Part shown: one piece after another, positions 9,625-18,200 of the stretch | Layout: every line of letters starts with the position of its first letter | Numbering within the stretch: position 1 is the first letter of the stretch | Origin: Candidatus Rifleibacteriota bacterium | GTDB taxonomy: Bacteria > Muiribacteriota > Ozemobacteria > Ozemobacterales > Ozemobacteraceae | DNA: 64,000 nucleotides | NCBI GenBank assembly: GCA_015232575.1 | Contig: JADFZL010000003.1 | Coordinates: forward strand, 442,001-506,000 | Reading direction: 5' to 3' | The notes under the pieces: generated by a model | What the model was told of the DNA's origin: nothing | What the model saw: the letters and a program-made list of their open reading frames with translations, nothing else | The model's database searches: none | Translations under genes and position numbers: made by a program

Positions 9625-9975
9625 TCATTTCACCTCTCAGAAAATTTTAAAGCAAAAAAAGTATAATACAAAAATTCTTTTAATGCTATAGAAATCAGGA
9701 GCTTCAGAATTATCTCTGAAATCAAAAAAACTATAGCTTGCCATGGCAGATTTGTTTTGACTCGTAAGAAACTTTTGTTTATAATAAAAAAGCTCCATAA
9801 TGGTGAAAAGAATAAAAAGTACAGACAACTTTTAAATTTTCTTTTACAACCTTCGTGCTTACAGGTTAATAAGGCAACCTTTTCAACAGTTTTCTTGTAC
9901 AATCAAAGTTATTATGCTACTGTTTTGACATTGTACTATATTATAAATAAACATATCAACAAAAGGAAAGAGAGC
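9625..9975. other. Intergenic region between wrbA and the M3 peptidase gene
   Basis: 351 bases of AT-rich sequence. It holds divergent promoters, of which only the rightward one is legible. A 90-codon open frame on the minus strand (9630-9902) has no ribosome-binding site and a composition typical of non-coding AT-rich DNA; I do not call it. Confidence 0.5.
9925..9953 (+). promoter_or_regulatory. Probable promoter of the M3 peptidase gene
   Basis: TTGACA (9925-9930) and TAAACA (9948-9953) are 17 bases apart; a start near 9960 leaves a short leader containing AAAGGAAAGAG before the ATG. A nearer TATAAA at 9942 is too close to the -35. Confidence 0.45.
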
Positions 9976-12051
9976 ATGAAACATTTATTGGTTTTTTCCC
10001 TGTTTTTATTTTCATCGGTTTGTTTTGCACAAATTTCGGAAAACCCTTTTTTTAAGGAATGGGATACCCCGCCATTTTCTGAAATAAAAAATGAGCATTA
10101 TCTTCCGGCGTTTGAAGAAGGAATAAAGCTGCATAAGGCTGAAATAGAAAAGATTACTGAAAACAAAGAAAACCCGGATTTCAAAAATACTATTGAAGCT
10201 CTTGAAAAAAGCGGTGAGTTGCTCATAAAAGTCAGAAGAGTTTTCGACAATCTTAATGCAGCTAACTCAAATCCGGAAATGGAAGAAATTGCAAAGAAAT
10301 CTACAGTTATGATTTCCAAACATTTTGATGATATCTATCTTAATGAAAAATTGTACAAAAGAATTGATTCTATTTACCAGAAAAAGGCAGATTTGCCACT
10401 GACAATTGAGCAGAAAACTGTTCTGGAAAACTATCACCTTGATTTTACACGAGGCGGCGCAAACCTTTCTCCTGAAGGAAAAGAAGAGCTGCGGATAATC
10501 AATGAAAAGCTTTCCAGTATTACTTTAAACTATGGTGAGAACGTCAGAAAAGAGAATAGCAAATTTGAACTTCTGATTGATAAGAAAGAAGATCTTGCTG
10601 GTCTTCCTGAATCAATGGTTCAGGAAGCTTCTGAAAAAGCGGCAGCAAAGAAAAATCAGGGAAAATGGCTTTTTACAATCGATAAACCCACTTTGCTTCC
10701 ATTCCTGCAGTCTTCTTCCATGCGTACTCTTCGAGAACAAATGTACAAGGCATATATTAATCGCGGCAATAACAATGATAATCTTGACAACAAAAAGCTA
10801 TTATCGGAAATCGTTTCCCTTCGAGTTAAGAAAGCTCAGCTTCTGGGATACAAAAATTATTCCGAGTTTGTCATAAAGAGAAAAATGGCAAAAACTACCG
10901 ATAAAGTATATGAATTACTCAATAAAATATGGAAACCTTCCATCGCTCGGGTAAATCAGGAAGTCGCTGATATGCAAAAAATCATCGATAAAGAAGGCGG
11001 AAAATTTAAACTTGAGCCCTGGGACTGGTGGTTCTACGCTGAAAAGGTAAAAAAAGAAAAATATGATCTTGATGAAGAGATGATAAGACCATACTTTAAA
11101 CTTGAAAATGTTATTGACGGAGCATTCGCTTTAGCCAATAAGCTTTATGGAATAAAATTCGAAGAGAGAAAAGATATCCAGGTCTACCATTCAGACGTAA
11201 GAGTTTTTGAAGTAAAAGAAGCTGATGGAAAACATATCGGAATTTTATATACCGACTATTTTCCACGAGATGGGAAACAAAGTGGAGCGTGGTGCGAGAT
11301 CTTTCGTAATCAAACTAACATTGACGGAAAGTTTGTCCCACCAGTATTGTACAATGTCGGAAATTTTTCCAAGCCAACATCTGAGAAACCTGCCCTTTTA
11401 AGTAAAGACGAAGTCGAAACGCTGTTTCACGAATTCGGACATGCGTTGCATACACTCTTTCAGAATGTCCATTACCCGAATGCAACTGTTGTTCCAGCAG
11501 ATTTTGCTGAGCTCCCTTCTCAGATCATGGAAAATTGGTCATTCGAGCCGGAAGTGCTTAAATTCTATGCAAAACATTACAAAACCGGTGAGATAATTCC
11601 AGATGAACTGGTTAAGAAAATTAAAGAATCCAAGCGCTTTAATCAGGGATTTGTTACTACTGAATATATCGCTGCATCTCTATTAGATCTGGATTTACAC
11701 TCAATCAGTGATTCAAAAGAAATAGATGTCGCTGTTTTCGAAAAAGAATCGTTAGCAAAAATGGGATTGCCTTCTGAACTGAGCCCTCGTTACATGGTCA
11801 CCAATTTTATTCACATTGCCGCCTGGGGATATGAAGCAGGTTATTACAGCTATTTATGGTCAGCAGTATTAGATTCAGACGCATTTGAGGCATTCAAAGA
11901 AAAAGGTCTTTTTGACAAAGAACTCGCTGAATCATTTAGAAAAAATATTCTGGAAAAAGCCGGCAGTGAAGATTTCGAGTCTATGTACAAAGCATTCAGA
12001 GGCAGAGAGGCAAAGATTGACGCCCTGCTCAATAAACGCGGTCTGAATTAA
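9976..12051 (+). CDS. Exported M3 family peptidyl-dipeptidase (Dcp-like)
   Basis: Zinc metallopeptidase predicted to release dipeptides from the C-termini of oligopeptides outside the cytoplasm. The 691-residue protein starts with a clear signal peptide ending ...VCFA-Q, then the long helical M3 fold. H485-E486-F-G-H489 gives two zinc ligands and the catalytic Glu, and the Glu in SQIMENW is the third ligand. YEAGYYSY near the C-terminus is the family's substrate-binding tyrosine region. The longer open frame from 9757 is not used: the ATG at 9976 has AAAGGAAAGAG upstream and opens the signal peptide. Its export suggests peptide scavenging alongside the M29 and M48 enzymes in this window. Confidence 0.92.
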   Translation: MKHLLVFSLFLFSSVCFAQISENPFFKEWDTPPFSEIKNEHYLPAFEEGIKLHKAEIEKITENKENPDFKNTIEALEKSGELLIKVRRVFDNLNAANSNPEMEEIAKKSTVMISKHFDDIYLNEKLYKRIDSIYQKKADLPLTIEQKTVLENYHLDFTRGGANLSPEGKEELRIINEKLSSITLNYGENVRKENSKFELLIDKKEDLAGLPESMVQEASEKAAAKKNQGKWLFTIDKPTLLPFLQSSSMRTLREQMYKAYINRGNNNDNLDNKKLLSEIVSLRVKKAQLLGYKNYSEFVIKRKMAKTTDKVYELLNKIWKPSIARVNQEVADMQKIIDKEGGKFKLEPWDWWFYAEKVKKEKYDLDEEMIRPYFKLENVIDGAFALANKLYGIKFEERKDIQVYHSDVRVFEVKEADGKHIGILYTDYFPRDGKQSGAWCEIFRNQTNIDGKFVPPVLYNVGNFSKPTSEKPALLSKDEVETLFHEFGHALHTLFQNVHYPNATVVPADFAELPSQIMENWSFEPEVLKFYAKHYKTGEIIPDELVKKIKESKRFNQGFVTTEYIAASLLDLDLHSISDSKEIDVAVFEKESLAKMGLPSELSPRYMVTNFIHIAAWGYEAGYYSYLWSAVLDSDAFEAFKEKGLFDKELAESFRKNILEKAGSEDFESMYKAFRGREAKIDALLNKRGLN

Positions 12052-12170
12052 AACCAGAAGTTCAAATTTACCTGTTTTTAAAGGAAAAATCGTATCGACT
12101 CAGTAAATGGTGGAATGAAAAAGTAGAAGTAACTTTATAATAAAGCACAGAAACGTTCCGGTTTTCATAG

Positions 12171-12217
12171 AACCCTCACCCCAACCCTCTCCCACGATGG
12201 CTGCGGGGCGAGGGAGA
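12171..12217. repeat. CCCTCACCCCAACCCTCTCCC...GGGCGAGGGAG dispersed repeat
   Basis: A 47-base imperfect inverted repeat (CCCTC arms against GAGGG) of a type common between genes in many environmental bacteria. It is far richer in G+C than the flanks. Confidence 0.7.
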
Positions 12218-12238
12218 AAATTGGAATTCTTTAATGAT

Positions 12239-12313
12239 CGTTGATATATTGAGTAAATGCGAAAAATCGTTCAGTGAACGTTGATATACATAAAGGAGGC
12301 CCGATTTAATCGG
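12239..12313 (+). promoter_or_regulatory. Direct repeats, palindrome and SD-hairpin before the GH30 gene
   Basis: CGTTGATATA occurs at 12239-12248 and again exactly 40 bases later at 12279-12288; the second copy abuts the palindrome GTTCAGTGAAC (12269-12279). This layout resembles a regulator-binding region. A strong AAAGGAGG (about 12292-12298) follows, but it is more than 20 bases from the ATG at 12322. The 13-base palindrome CCGATTTAATCGG (12301-12313) lies between them and could fold to bring the two together. Confidence 0.45.
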
Positions 12314-12321
12314 ATTTTAAC

Positions 12322-13791
12322 ATGAAGATAAACACACTTTCAGCTCTTGTACTATTTCTTTTCTTTGCCCATAGCCAGTCAGTATCAGCAGCATCGCCTG
12401 CTATTCTTGATGAAGCTTTCAAAGTTAATACAAAAAAAATATCCGTTTATACTACTGCAGCCAGTACAACACAAAGGTTGTCACTGACGGGTTTTCTAAA
12501 CTTTTCAACACTTGAGCAGCCTAAAGAAACACAAATCTGCGTTTTTGTCGATCCGGGAAAGAAATTTCAAACCTTCATGGGAATTGGTGGAGCACTTACA
12601 GATGCATCTGCTGAAACCTTTGCAAAACTGCCGGAATTAAAACAGAGAGAATTTCTGAGAGCCTATTTTGACACCAGACATGGCATTGGATACACTTTAG
12701 CGAGAACAAACATTCACAGTTGTGATTTTTCAAGTGGAAGTTACACTTATGTTAAAAATGGCGATAAAACACTGAAATCATTCAGTATTGATCATGATTT
12801 GAAATTCCGTGTTCCTTTTATAAAAAAAGCTATTGAAGCTGCTGGCGGCAATCTGCCCTTGTTTGCAAGTCCATGGAGTCCTCCCGCTTACATGAAAGAC
12901 AATAATAACATGCTTCAGGGGGGAAAATTGAAACCAGAATATTATCAGATCTGGGCCGATTACTATGTAAAGTTTATCAGAGCCTATGAAAATGAAGGAA
13001 TTCCTGTCTGGGGTTTAACAGTTCAAAACGAGCCAATGGCAACACAAAGGTGGGAATCCTGCATTTACACAGCATCTGAAGAACGGGACTTTCTGAAAAA
13101 CTATCTGGGACCGACACTTGAAAAAGCTGGACTGAGTGATAAAAAAATAATCGTCTGGGACCACAATCGTGATCTTATGTATCAGAGAGCGAATGTCATT
13201 TTCGATGATCCGGAGGCTTCGAAGTATGCCTGGGGAATGGGATTTCACTGGTATGAAGACTGGAGCGGCGGTCAACAGATGTATTGCAATGTCGGTCTTG
13301 TAAACAAGGTCTATCCTGATAAAAATCTTATATTTACTGAAGGTTGTGCAGAAAGTTTCAACGCAGAGCGTTATTATTCCTGGGGACTCGGTGAAGAATA
13401 CGGCCGTTCGATGATACATGATTTCAACAATGGTACAGTTGCATGGACAGACTGGAATATTCTGCTTGACGAAACTGGTGGACCGAATCATGTTAATAAT
13501 TTCTGTTTTGCTCCAGTGCACGCAGATACAAAAACTGGCCAGTTAATTTACACAAATTCATATTATTACATTGGACATTTTTCGAAATTTATCCGTCCTG
13601 GTGCACGACGAATTTTGGCAGCAGCAAGCCGCAGTCAACTTTTATCAACAGCATTTATGAATGAAGACGGAAAAATTGCTGTGGTCGTAATGAATCAGAG
13701 CGATCAGGAAGTCATCTACAATTTATGCGTTGGAAGCAATGCCGCCGAGGTAAAAAGTCCTGCACGCTCAATTCAGACAATTACTTTTTAG
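12322..13791 (+). CDS. Exported GH30 glycoside hydrolase (glucosylceramidase-like)
   Basis: Retaining beta-glycosidase of family GH30, probably acting on beta-glucosides or related glycans outside the cytoplasm. The 489 residues start with a signal peptide (cleavage near SVSA-A), followed by a (beta/alpha)8 barrel. The acid/base is E237 in TVQNEPM and the nucleophile E340 in FTEGCAE, almost the same numbering as human glucocerebrosidase. SPWSPPAYMK and WNILLDETGGPNH are further family blocks, and the C-terminus forms the usual beta-sandwich. It stands alone with its own upstream region and ends against a GC-rich tandem repeat. Confidence 0.92.
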   Translation: MKINTLSALVLFLFFAHSQSVSAASPAILDEAFKVNTKKISVYTTAASTTQRLSLTGFLNFSTLEQPKETQICVFVDPGKKFQTFMGIGGALTDASAETFAKLPELKQREFLRAYFDTRHGIGYTLARTNIHSCDFSSGSYTYVKNGDKTLKSFSIDHDLKFRVPFIKKAIEAAGGNLPLFASPWSPPAYMKDNNNMLQGGKLKPEYYQIWADYYVKFIRAYENEGIPVWGLTVQNEPMATQRWESCIYTASEERDFLKNYLGPTLEKAGLSDKKIIVWDHNRDLMYQRANVIFDDPEASKYAWGMGFHWYEDWSGGQQMYCNVGLVNKVYPDKNLIFTEGCAESFNAERYYSWGLGEEYGRSMIHDFNNGTVAWTDWNILLDETGGPNHVNNFCFAPVHADTKTGQLIYTNSYYYIGHFSKFIRPGARRILAAASRSQLLSTAFMNEDGKIAVVVMNQSDQEVIYNLCVGSNAAEVKSPARSIQTITF

Positions 13792-13792
13792 A

Positions 13793-14030
13793 GGGGGCAC
13801 GCGCCCCCTCTCGCGTGTCGAACAAGTTCGACCCGCTCACTCCCCGCGCTCGAGCACTTTGTGCTCTCGGGGGGCACGCGCCCCCTCTCGCGTGTCGAAC
13901 AAGTTCGACCCGCTCACTCCCCGCGCTCGAGCACTTTGTGCTCTCGGGGGGCACGCGCCCCCTCTCGCGTGTCGAACAAGTTCGACCCGCTCACTCCCCG
14001 CGCTCGAGCACTTTGTGCTCTCGGGGGGCA
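13793..14030. repeat. 77-bp GC-rich tandem array, three units plus a partial fourth
   Basis: Near-identical units with an exact 77-base period start right after the GH30 stop codon. Each unit holds three hairpins: GGGGGC-ACGC-GCCCCC, GTCGAA-CAAG-TTCGAC and GAGCAC-TTT-GTGCTC. The array is much richer in G+C than its surroundings and all six frames through it are by-products. The first hairpin, with its GAG/CTC ends, may end GH30 transcription. Confidence 0.9.
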
Positions 14031-14112
14031 TATTTCGGTATTATAAATTGTAATCCATGGTACGCAAAATCTTAAATATGGTATCAAATTGGCGTTTAAA
14101 CTTTTTGATGGG

Positions 14113-14178
14113 CTGTCATCTCGAACGAATGTAAGAGATCCATAAATGCGAGATTTCTCACTTCGCTCGAAATGACAG
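14113..14178 (+). repeat. Dispersed TGTCAT...ATGACA palindromic repeat, copy 2
   Basis: A 66-base copy bounded by CTGTCAT and ATGACAG, same orientation as copy 1. The rest of 13792-14331 outside this repeat and the tandem array shows no gene. Confidence 0.85.
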
Positions 14179-14287
14179 CTAAAATATTACCTTATTTTCC
14201 TGAATGCACGCCCGGAAAACAATGAACCTGAATCATTACAAGACAATTTGAATTCATATTATGGTTTTAGAAAAACGCATAACTAGC

Positions 14288-14317
14288 TTGAAAATTCCTG
14301 TACAATCAAGATACAGT
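14288..14317 (+). promoter_or_regulatory. Possible promoter of queD
   Basis: TTGAAA (14288-14293) and TACAGT (14312-14317) are 18 bases apart. The expected start leaves a very short leader holding GGAG before the ATG at 14332. Confidence 0.4.
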
Positions 14318-14331
14318 AGAATGGAGAAAAT

Positions 14332-14694
14332 ATGTTTTTTACTTCAGTACAATATCATTTTGATTCGGCACATCTTCTGAGAAATTACAAGGGGAAATGT
14401 GCAAGTCTTCATGGTCACAGATTCAATGTTTCTGCAACATTTGCTTTCTCAGAACTGGATGAACTTGGCATATCAACAGATTTCGGTATTCTGAAAAGCA
14501 ATCTCAAGAGCATTGCTGACTCACTTGACCATTGTTTTCTGAACGAAAAACCGCCTTTTGACAAATTGAATCCAACTGCAGAAAACCTTTCAATGTATTT
14601 CTTCCAGGAACTCAAAAAGACTCTGACAAAAGGAAAAATAACAAAAGTAACAATTTACGAAAGTCCAACAGCCTGGGTCGAATACACTGAATGA
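14332..14694 (+). CDS. queD: 6-carboxytetrahydropterin synthase QueD / 6-pyruvoyltetrahydropterin synthase family
   Basis: Converts dihydroneopterin triphosphate to 6-carboxytetrahydropterin, an early step in queuosine and 7-deazaguanine synthesis. At 120 residues it has the usual QueD length. The zinc site is H14, H27 and H29 (SAHLL and HGHR), the catalytic cysteine is C23 in GKCASLHGH, and the C-terminal YESPTAW carries the pterin-binding Glu. GGAG lies five bases before the ATG. No other queuosine gene is adjacent, so PTPS activity cannot be excluded. Confidence 0.88.
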   Translation: MFFTSVQYHFDSAHLLRNYKGKCASLHGHRFNVSATFAFSELDELGISTDFGILKSNLKSIADSLDHCFLNEKPPFDKLNPTAENLSMYFFQELKKTLTKGKITKVTIYESPTAWVEYTE

Positions 14695-14754
14695 TGGGGC
14701 ATTTTCATCCTCAGACTTGCCGTCACTGCCGTCAAGATAAAAGACAAATACTGT

Positions 14755-14783
14755 CCGCAGATTACGCAGATTTCGCAGATTAA
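14755..14783. repeat. CCGCAGATTACGCAGATT-type dispersed repeat
   Basis: Three imperfect GCAGATT words with a 9-base spacing lie between queD and the M48 peptidase gene. The same type occurs between genes in many environmental genomes. Confidence 0.6.
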
Positions 14784-14826
14784 GAGAAAATAAAAGAGTT
14801 AAAGGAATTAAATTCAGCAGACTTAA

Positions 14827-16644
14827 TCATTCAAGAACAAAACCATCAAGCCAAATCTGCTTTTCTGGGGGAATCAAAGAGATAACTGAAATGGAAATTG
14901 CTTTCACTTTCTGTTGTACATCTGGTGCAAGCTTAATACTAAACCTTAATCCAGTGGATTCCCAGAGGTTGATTTTTGTAGTGAATTCGCTTTCAAGGAA
15001 GGGTTTTTCGATAACAGGTTTTCCATTTTCATCAATAAAAAACATTCGAAGTTTAGACTTTATAGAATCTGTTCCGGAAAAATGCCATGAAATTTGAAAA
15101 TCTGTCTTTCCGACTAGATTTGCCATTGACAATGGAAAAAACTCAAAAGACGTTTCCTTTGTCTCCTTGTTATTCGAAGGAAGAAGAGAAAGTGAGGCAT
15201 ATCCAGTCTTGAATTTATCAAGGCTTCTCTGAACAACTAATGGATTACCCGAAACACCCCGAGGAAGGCCATTTTGCCCTTCGTATTCAAAATCTCCATC
15301 TTTAACCAGATTTACACGATCTTTTGTCGCTGCTCTTTTAAGGCGAAGCTCATCAAACCAGATTTCTCCTTTTGAGAGAGGACCATTCTGAAGAAGTATC
15401 TTAATATATGCTGTTTCAGGAGGAAAATTCACAGATTTACTGCCACCGGCATGCAAAAGGCCAAAAACTGGCATCCAGGTCTTGCTTATAGGTTGTTGAA
15501 AAGTTATTGGCCAGACATAACCTTTCAATTTCTTCTTTTTATCATATATTTCTGCACCAATATTTCCCTGTTGAGTACCATCTGATGATTTCATACTTCC
15601 AGATAACTCATATTTTTCAGAAGGATTTATCTGTATAAAATCAGAATTTACCCTGACTACACGCATTTTATTATCAGAAGACAGCCTGATTGAAGATTTT
15701 CCGGTCGCAGATGTGCTGTTATCTTTTGAAACATCACCGCTTTGCACGAACCACGAGTCGGGAATTTTAGTTTTGCTGATATCACTCTCAAAAGATGGAT
15801 TCTGAAGCAGGTTTTCTCTTACTTCTGCAAGAATATTCAGAGAAAGAGAGAAATCCTTCTGCTCCGGGACACTATATTTTGCTAGGCCCTTTCTCGCACT
15901 GTCAACACGCTCCTGTGAGGGTGGATGTGTTGAAAGATATTTTCCTATCCCAGTGTCTCCCTTGCCAAATTTTTGTACAAATTTCTCCCAGAGTAATACC
16001 TGTCCACCTGGATTATACCCAGATTCAAACATTCGCTGCTGACCAAGTGCATCGGCTTCAACCTCATGTTCGCGCGAGAACCTGAGAGAGGTAAGAGCAC
16101 CTACAACCTGACCCCATGTTTCCCTGTCTCTGCCACTTTTAACAGCCTTCTGCAGAAGAAGTTGAAAAGCTGCGCTGGTGCGAAGCATTTGAAGTGAGTG
16201 ACGTCTTTCTGAGTGTGCAAGCTCATGTGCAAGTACTGCCGCAAGCTCGTCATCTGAACTTACAAAATTCAGCATTCCTTTATAAATGAAAATGCTTCCG
16301 CCGGGTATTGCAAAAGCATTTACATCATTTCCCTGAAGAACAGTAATATTATAATTGAATCCGCGTTCTCTGAAATTAGCTTTTACTCTGTCAAATACAC
16401 TATGAACCCAGCGATTGATTTCAGGATTTTTCTCTTTTTTGCTGGTAAGATTGATAAACCACTTGGTTTCTTCGCCAAATCTTTTTTCGGCCTTAACGTC
16501 ACCAGCCAGCCAGAGCATCATATTGATTTCCTGGTATTTGGTGTATGCACGGAAGATATCGTTCAAAATATTTCCAGCAAAACAACTCGGAAGAAAATTA
16601 CAATAAAGAAATGCAAATACAAAAAGAATCGATCGTTTATTCAT
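14827..16644 (-). CDS. Exported M48 metalloprotease with two C-terminal carbohydrate-binding-like modules
   Basis: A 605-residue zinc protease of the BepA/LoiP type. It has a signal peptide (to about residue 23), then H140-E141-L-A-H144 and the third ligand E196 in EHEVEAD, and the family's STHPPSQERV. BepA-type enzymes degrade misfolded outer-membrane proteins in the periplasm. Beyond about residue 275 are two beta-sandwich modules starting at NPSFESD and DGDFEYEG, resembling CBM4/9-type domains; these are unusual on M48 enzymes and could tether it to glycan. It begins 18 bases after flhF on the same strand, so it is probably the last gene of the flagellar export operon. TTGAGG lies upstream of the ATG. 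Confidence 0.85.
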   Translation of the reverse strand: MNKRSILFVFAFLYCNFLPSCFAGNILNDIFRAYTKYQEINMMLWLAGDVKAEKRFGEETKWFINLTSKKEKNPEINRWVHSVFDRVKANFRERGFNYNITVLQGNDVNAFAIPGGSIFIYKGMLNFVSSDDELAAVLAHELAHSERRHSLQMLRTSAAFQLLLQKAVKSGRDRETWGQVVGALTSLRFSREHEVEADALGQQRMFESGYNPGGQVLLWEKFVQKFGKGDTGIGKYLSTHPPSQERVDSARKGLAKYSVPEQKDFSLSLNILAEVRENLLQNPSFESDISKTKIPDSWFVQSGDVSKDNSTSATGKSSIRLSSDNKMRVVRVNSDFIQINPSEKYELSGSMKSSDGTQQGNIGAEIYDKKKKLKGYVWPITFQQPISKTWMPVFGLLHAGGSKSVNFPPETAYIKILLQNGPLSKGEIWFDELRLKRAATKDRVNLVKDGDFEYEGQNGLPRGVSGNPLVVQRSLDKFKTGYASLSLLPSNNKETKETSFEFFPLSMANLVGKTDFQISWHFSGTDSIKSKLRMFFIDENGKPVIEKPFLESEFTTKINLWESTGLRFSIKLAPDVQQKVKAISISVISLIPPEKQIWLDGFVLE

Positions 16645-16662
16645 TTAATAAAACCTCAACTT

Positions 16663-18174
16663 CTAATGCATGGTGTTTGAAAAAAGTGAAGAGAGGAAGA
16701 AATCGCTTCGGGCAATTTTGAGATCATCAGGAACCGTTTGTCCATCAGTGATATAGCTCAGAGGTTTCTCGGTCTTCATGAGAAGTGCTAAGAGAGGTCC
16801 AATTGAGTTAGTATCATCCACTTTAGTGAACACAAAACCATCATAACCAATCATTGAAAATCTCTTTTCCATCTCCAGAAGGTCACTGAATTTGGATGTT
16901 GCATCAAGTACAAGGAATTTTTTTGAATCCTGGAAGCACGAAATCAGCTTCTTCATTTCAGTAAAATCCTTGTGATCCTTTTGCCCGCGTCCTGCTGTAT
17001 CAACGAGAATAATGTCTTTATTCTTATGCTTTTCCATGGCTGGCTTAATTTCATCATATTCAAAAAGGATTTCAAATGCTGTTCCCATTATCTGGGCATA
17101 TTGACATAGCTGATCGGTGGCTCCGATGCGATATGTATCGAGAGTAAAGATTGCTACTGATCTGGTATTCATTACATCAAGAGCGAAAGCTGCTGCAAGT
17201 TTGGCAAGAGTTGTGGTTTTGCCAACACCTGTAGGGCCCATTAATACGATAGTCAGAGGACCTTCTGTCTTTTTTTCTTTCGGCAGTTCAAGAAATTTCA
17301 GTTTTTTAAGCAGGTATTTCCTTATTTCAGGAATACCCGTTGAATTGGACTGAAGAAGTTCAGAAGGTACCGTTTTCGATAATTCCAGTAAAAGTTCTTC
17401 CTGAATTGTCACTGGAGTATCAATTTCCACAAGTCTGTTTCTCAAAGTCTCAAGCGCTTCTGGAAGAGCTGTTCTTTTCCTGGGTTTTTCAACCTGTTCA
17501 CCAAAGATTTTCTTCAAATCAGCGAGCATAGCATTCAACTCGGAGATTTTGCTCTCCACTTTGTCAACCCTGTCATTTGAATGAAAATCCTGCTGACTTT
17601 GCGATAATGTAGAAAGTTTTGATGAGTTGCTGTACTCAGATTCTAAATCTTTTACATCTAATCGGTTTAAATCTCTGACACGAACAATTTCATCAAGCGC
17701 CCTTTCAAGGGCACTGGAACACTCATCTGCCATTTTCATTCCCGGGTTGACTTCAGGTTCTGGCTTCTTTTGAATTGGAATTTTTTGAACTGGTGGCTCA
17801 GATTTTTTCTTCTGATCACGTAAGATTCCTGTGGAATAGCCTGGTTTAATGGGAATATCAGGAACTGCCGGAACTGGAGGAGGCATAACCGGCTTATGAA
17901 TCTCTGGAATTTTTACGCCAGTAACATCTTCCGACAATACTGGTCTGGAGGGAGCTGCTGAACGAATCTGCTTCTCTTCTTCAGACCGTAAAGCTGCAAC
18001 TGTTATTTCAATCATTTCCTGAGTAAATATTCCACCCCAGGACTTTTTCTGAATAGGTTTGCTTGAAATAACGCTGATATTATCTCCCATTGCATTCTTG
18101 GCCTGCATCAGGGCGTCAAAATATGTATCCCCAATAAATTTAGATAATCTGGGTGCTGATAATTTGCCGGGCAA
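16663..18174 (-). CDS. flhF: Flagellar GTPase FlhF (SRP-type)
   Basis: SRP-family GTPase that sets where and how many polar flagella form. The 503 residues begin with the FlhF N-terminal region, continue through a long Pro/Lys-rich linker (about residues 80-200), then the NG domain: GPTGVGKTTTLAK (P-loop), DTYRIGATDQL, DTAGRGQ and TKVDDTNSIG. The start is TTG at 18174, fixed by an AAGGAGGGG sequence just upstream; no ATG fits better. FlhF usually precedes flhG, but here it follows it by 26 bases. Confidence 0.93.
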   Translation of the reverse strand: MPGKLSAPRLSKFIGDTYFDALMQAKNAMGDNISVISSKPIQKKSWGGIFTQEMIEITVAALRSEEEKQIRSAAPSRPVLSEDVTGVKIPEIHKPVMPPPVPAVPDIPIKPGYSTGILRDQKKKSEPPVQKIPIQKKPEPEVNPGMKMADECSSALERALDEIVRVRDLNRLDVKDLESEYSNSSKLSTLSQSQQDFHSNDRVDKVESKISELNAMLADLKKIFGEQVEKPRKRTALPEALETLRNRLVEIDTPVTIQEELLLELSKTVPSELLQSNSTGIPEIRKYLLKKLKFLELPKEKKTEGPLTIVLMGPTGVGKTTTLAKLAAAFALDVMNTRSVAIFTLDTYRIGATDQLCQYAQIMGTAFEILFEYDEIKPAMEKHKNKDIILVDTAGRGQKDHKDFTEMKKLISCFQDSKKFLVLDATSKFSDLLEMEKRFSMIGYDGFVFTKVDDTNSIGPLLALLMKTEKPLSYITDGQTVPDDLKIARSDFFLSSLFSNTMH

Positions 18175-18200
18175 GTAGAATCCCCTCCTTGTTCAACCAG

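Noticed and set aside
9630..9902. 90-codon minus-strand frame between wrbA and the M3 peptidase gene
   Set aside because: It has no ribosome-binding site and an AT-driven composition; it covers the promoter region of the peptidase gene.
9757..9975. N-terminal extension of the M3 peptidase to 9757
   Set aside because: The extension is not protein-like, and a signal peptide with a good ribosome-binding site starts at 9976.
13793..14030. Possible CRISPR array
   Set aside because: The units are contiguous 77-base repeats with no unique spacers, and no cas genes are nearby.
13725..14075. Open frames of 60-116 codons through the GC-rich array in several frames and both strands
   Set aside because: All are by-products of the 77-bp tandem repeat; the 77-base period is not a multiple of three and no start signal is present.
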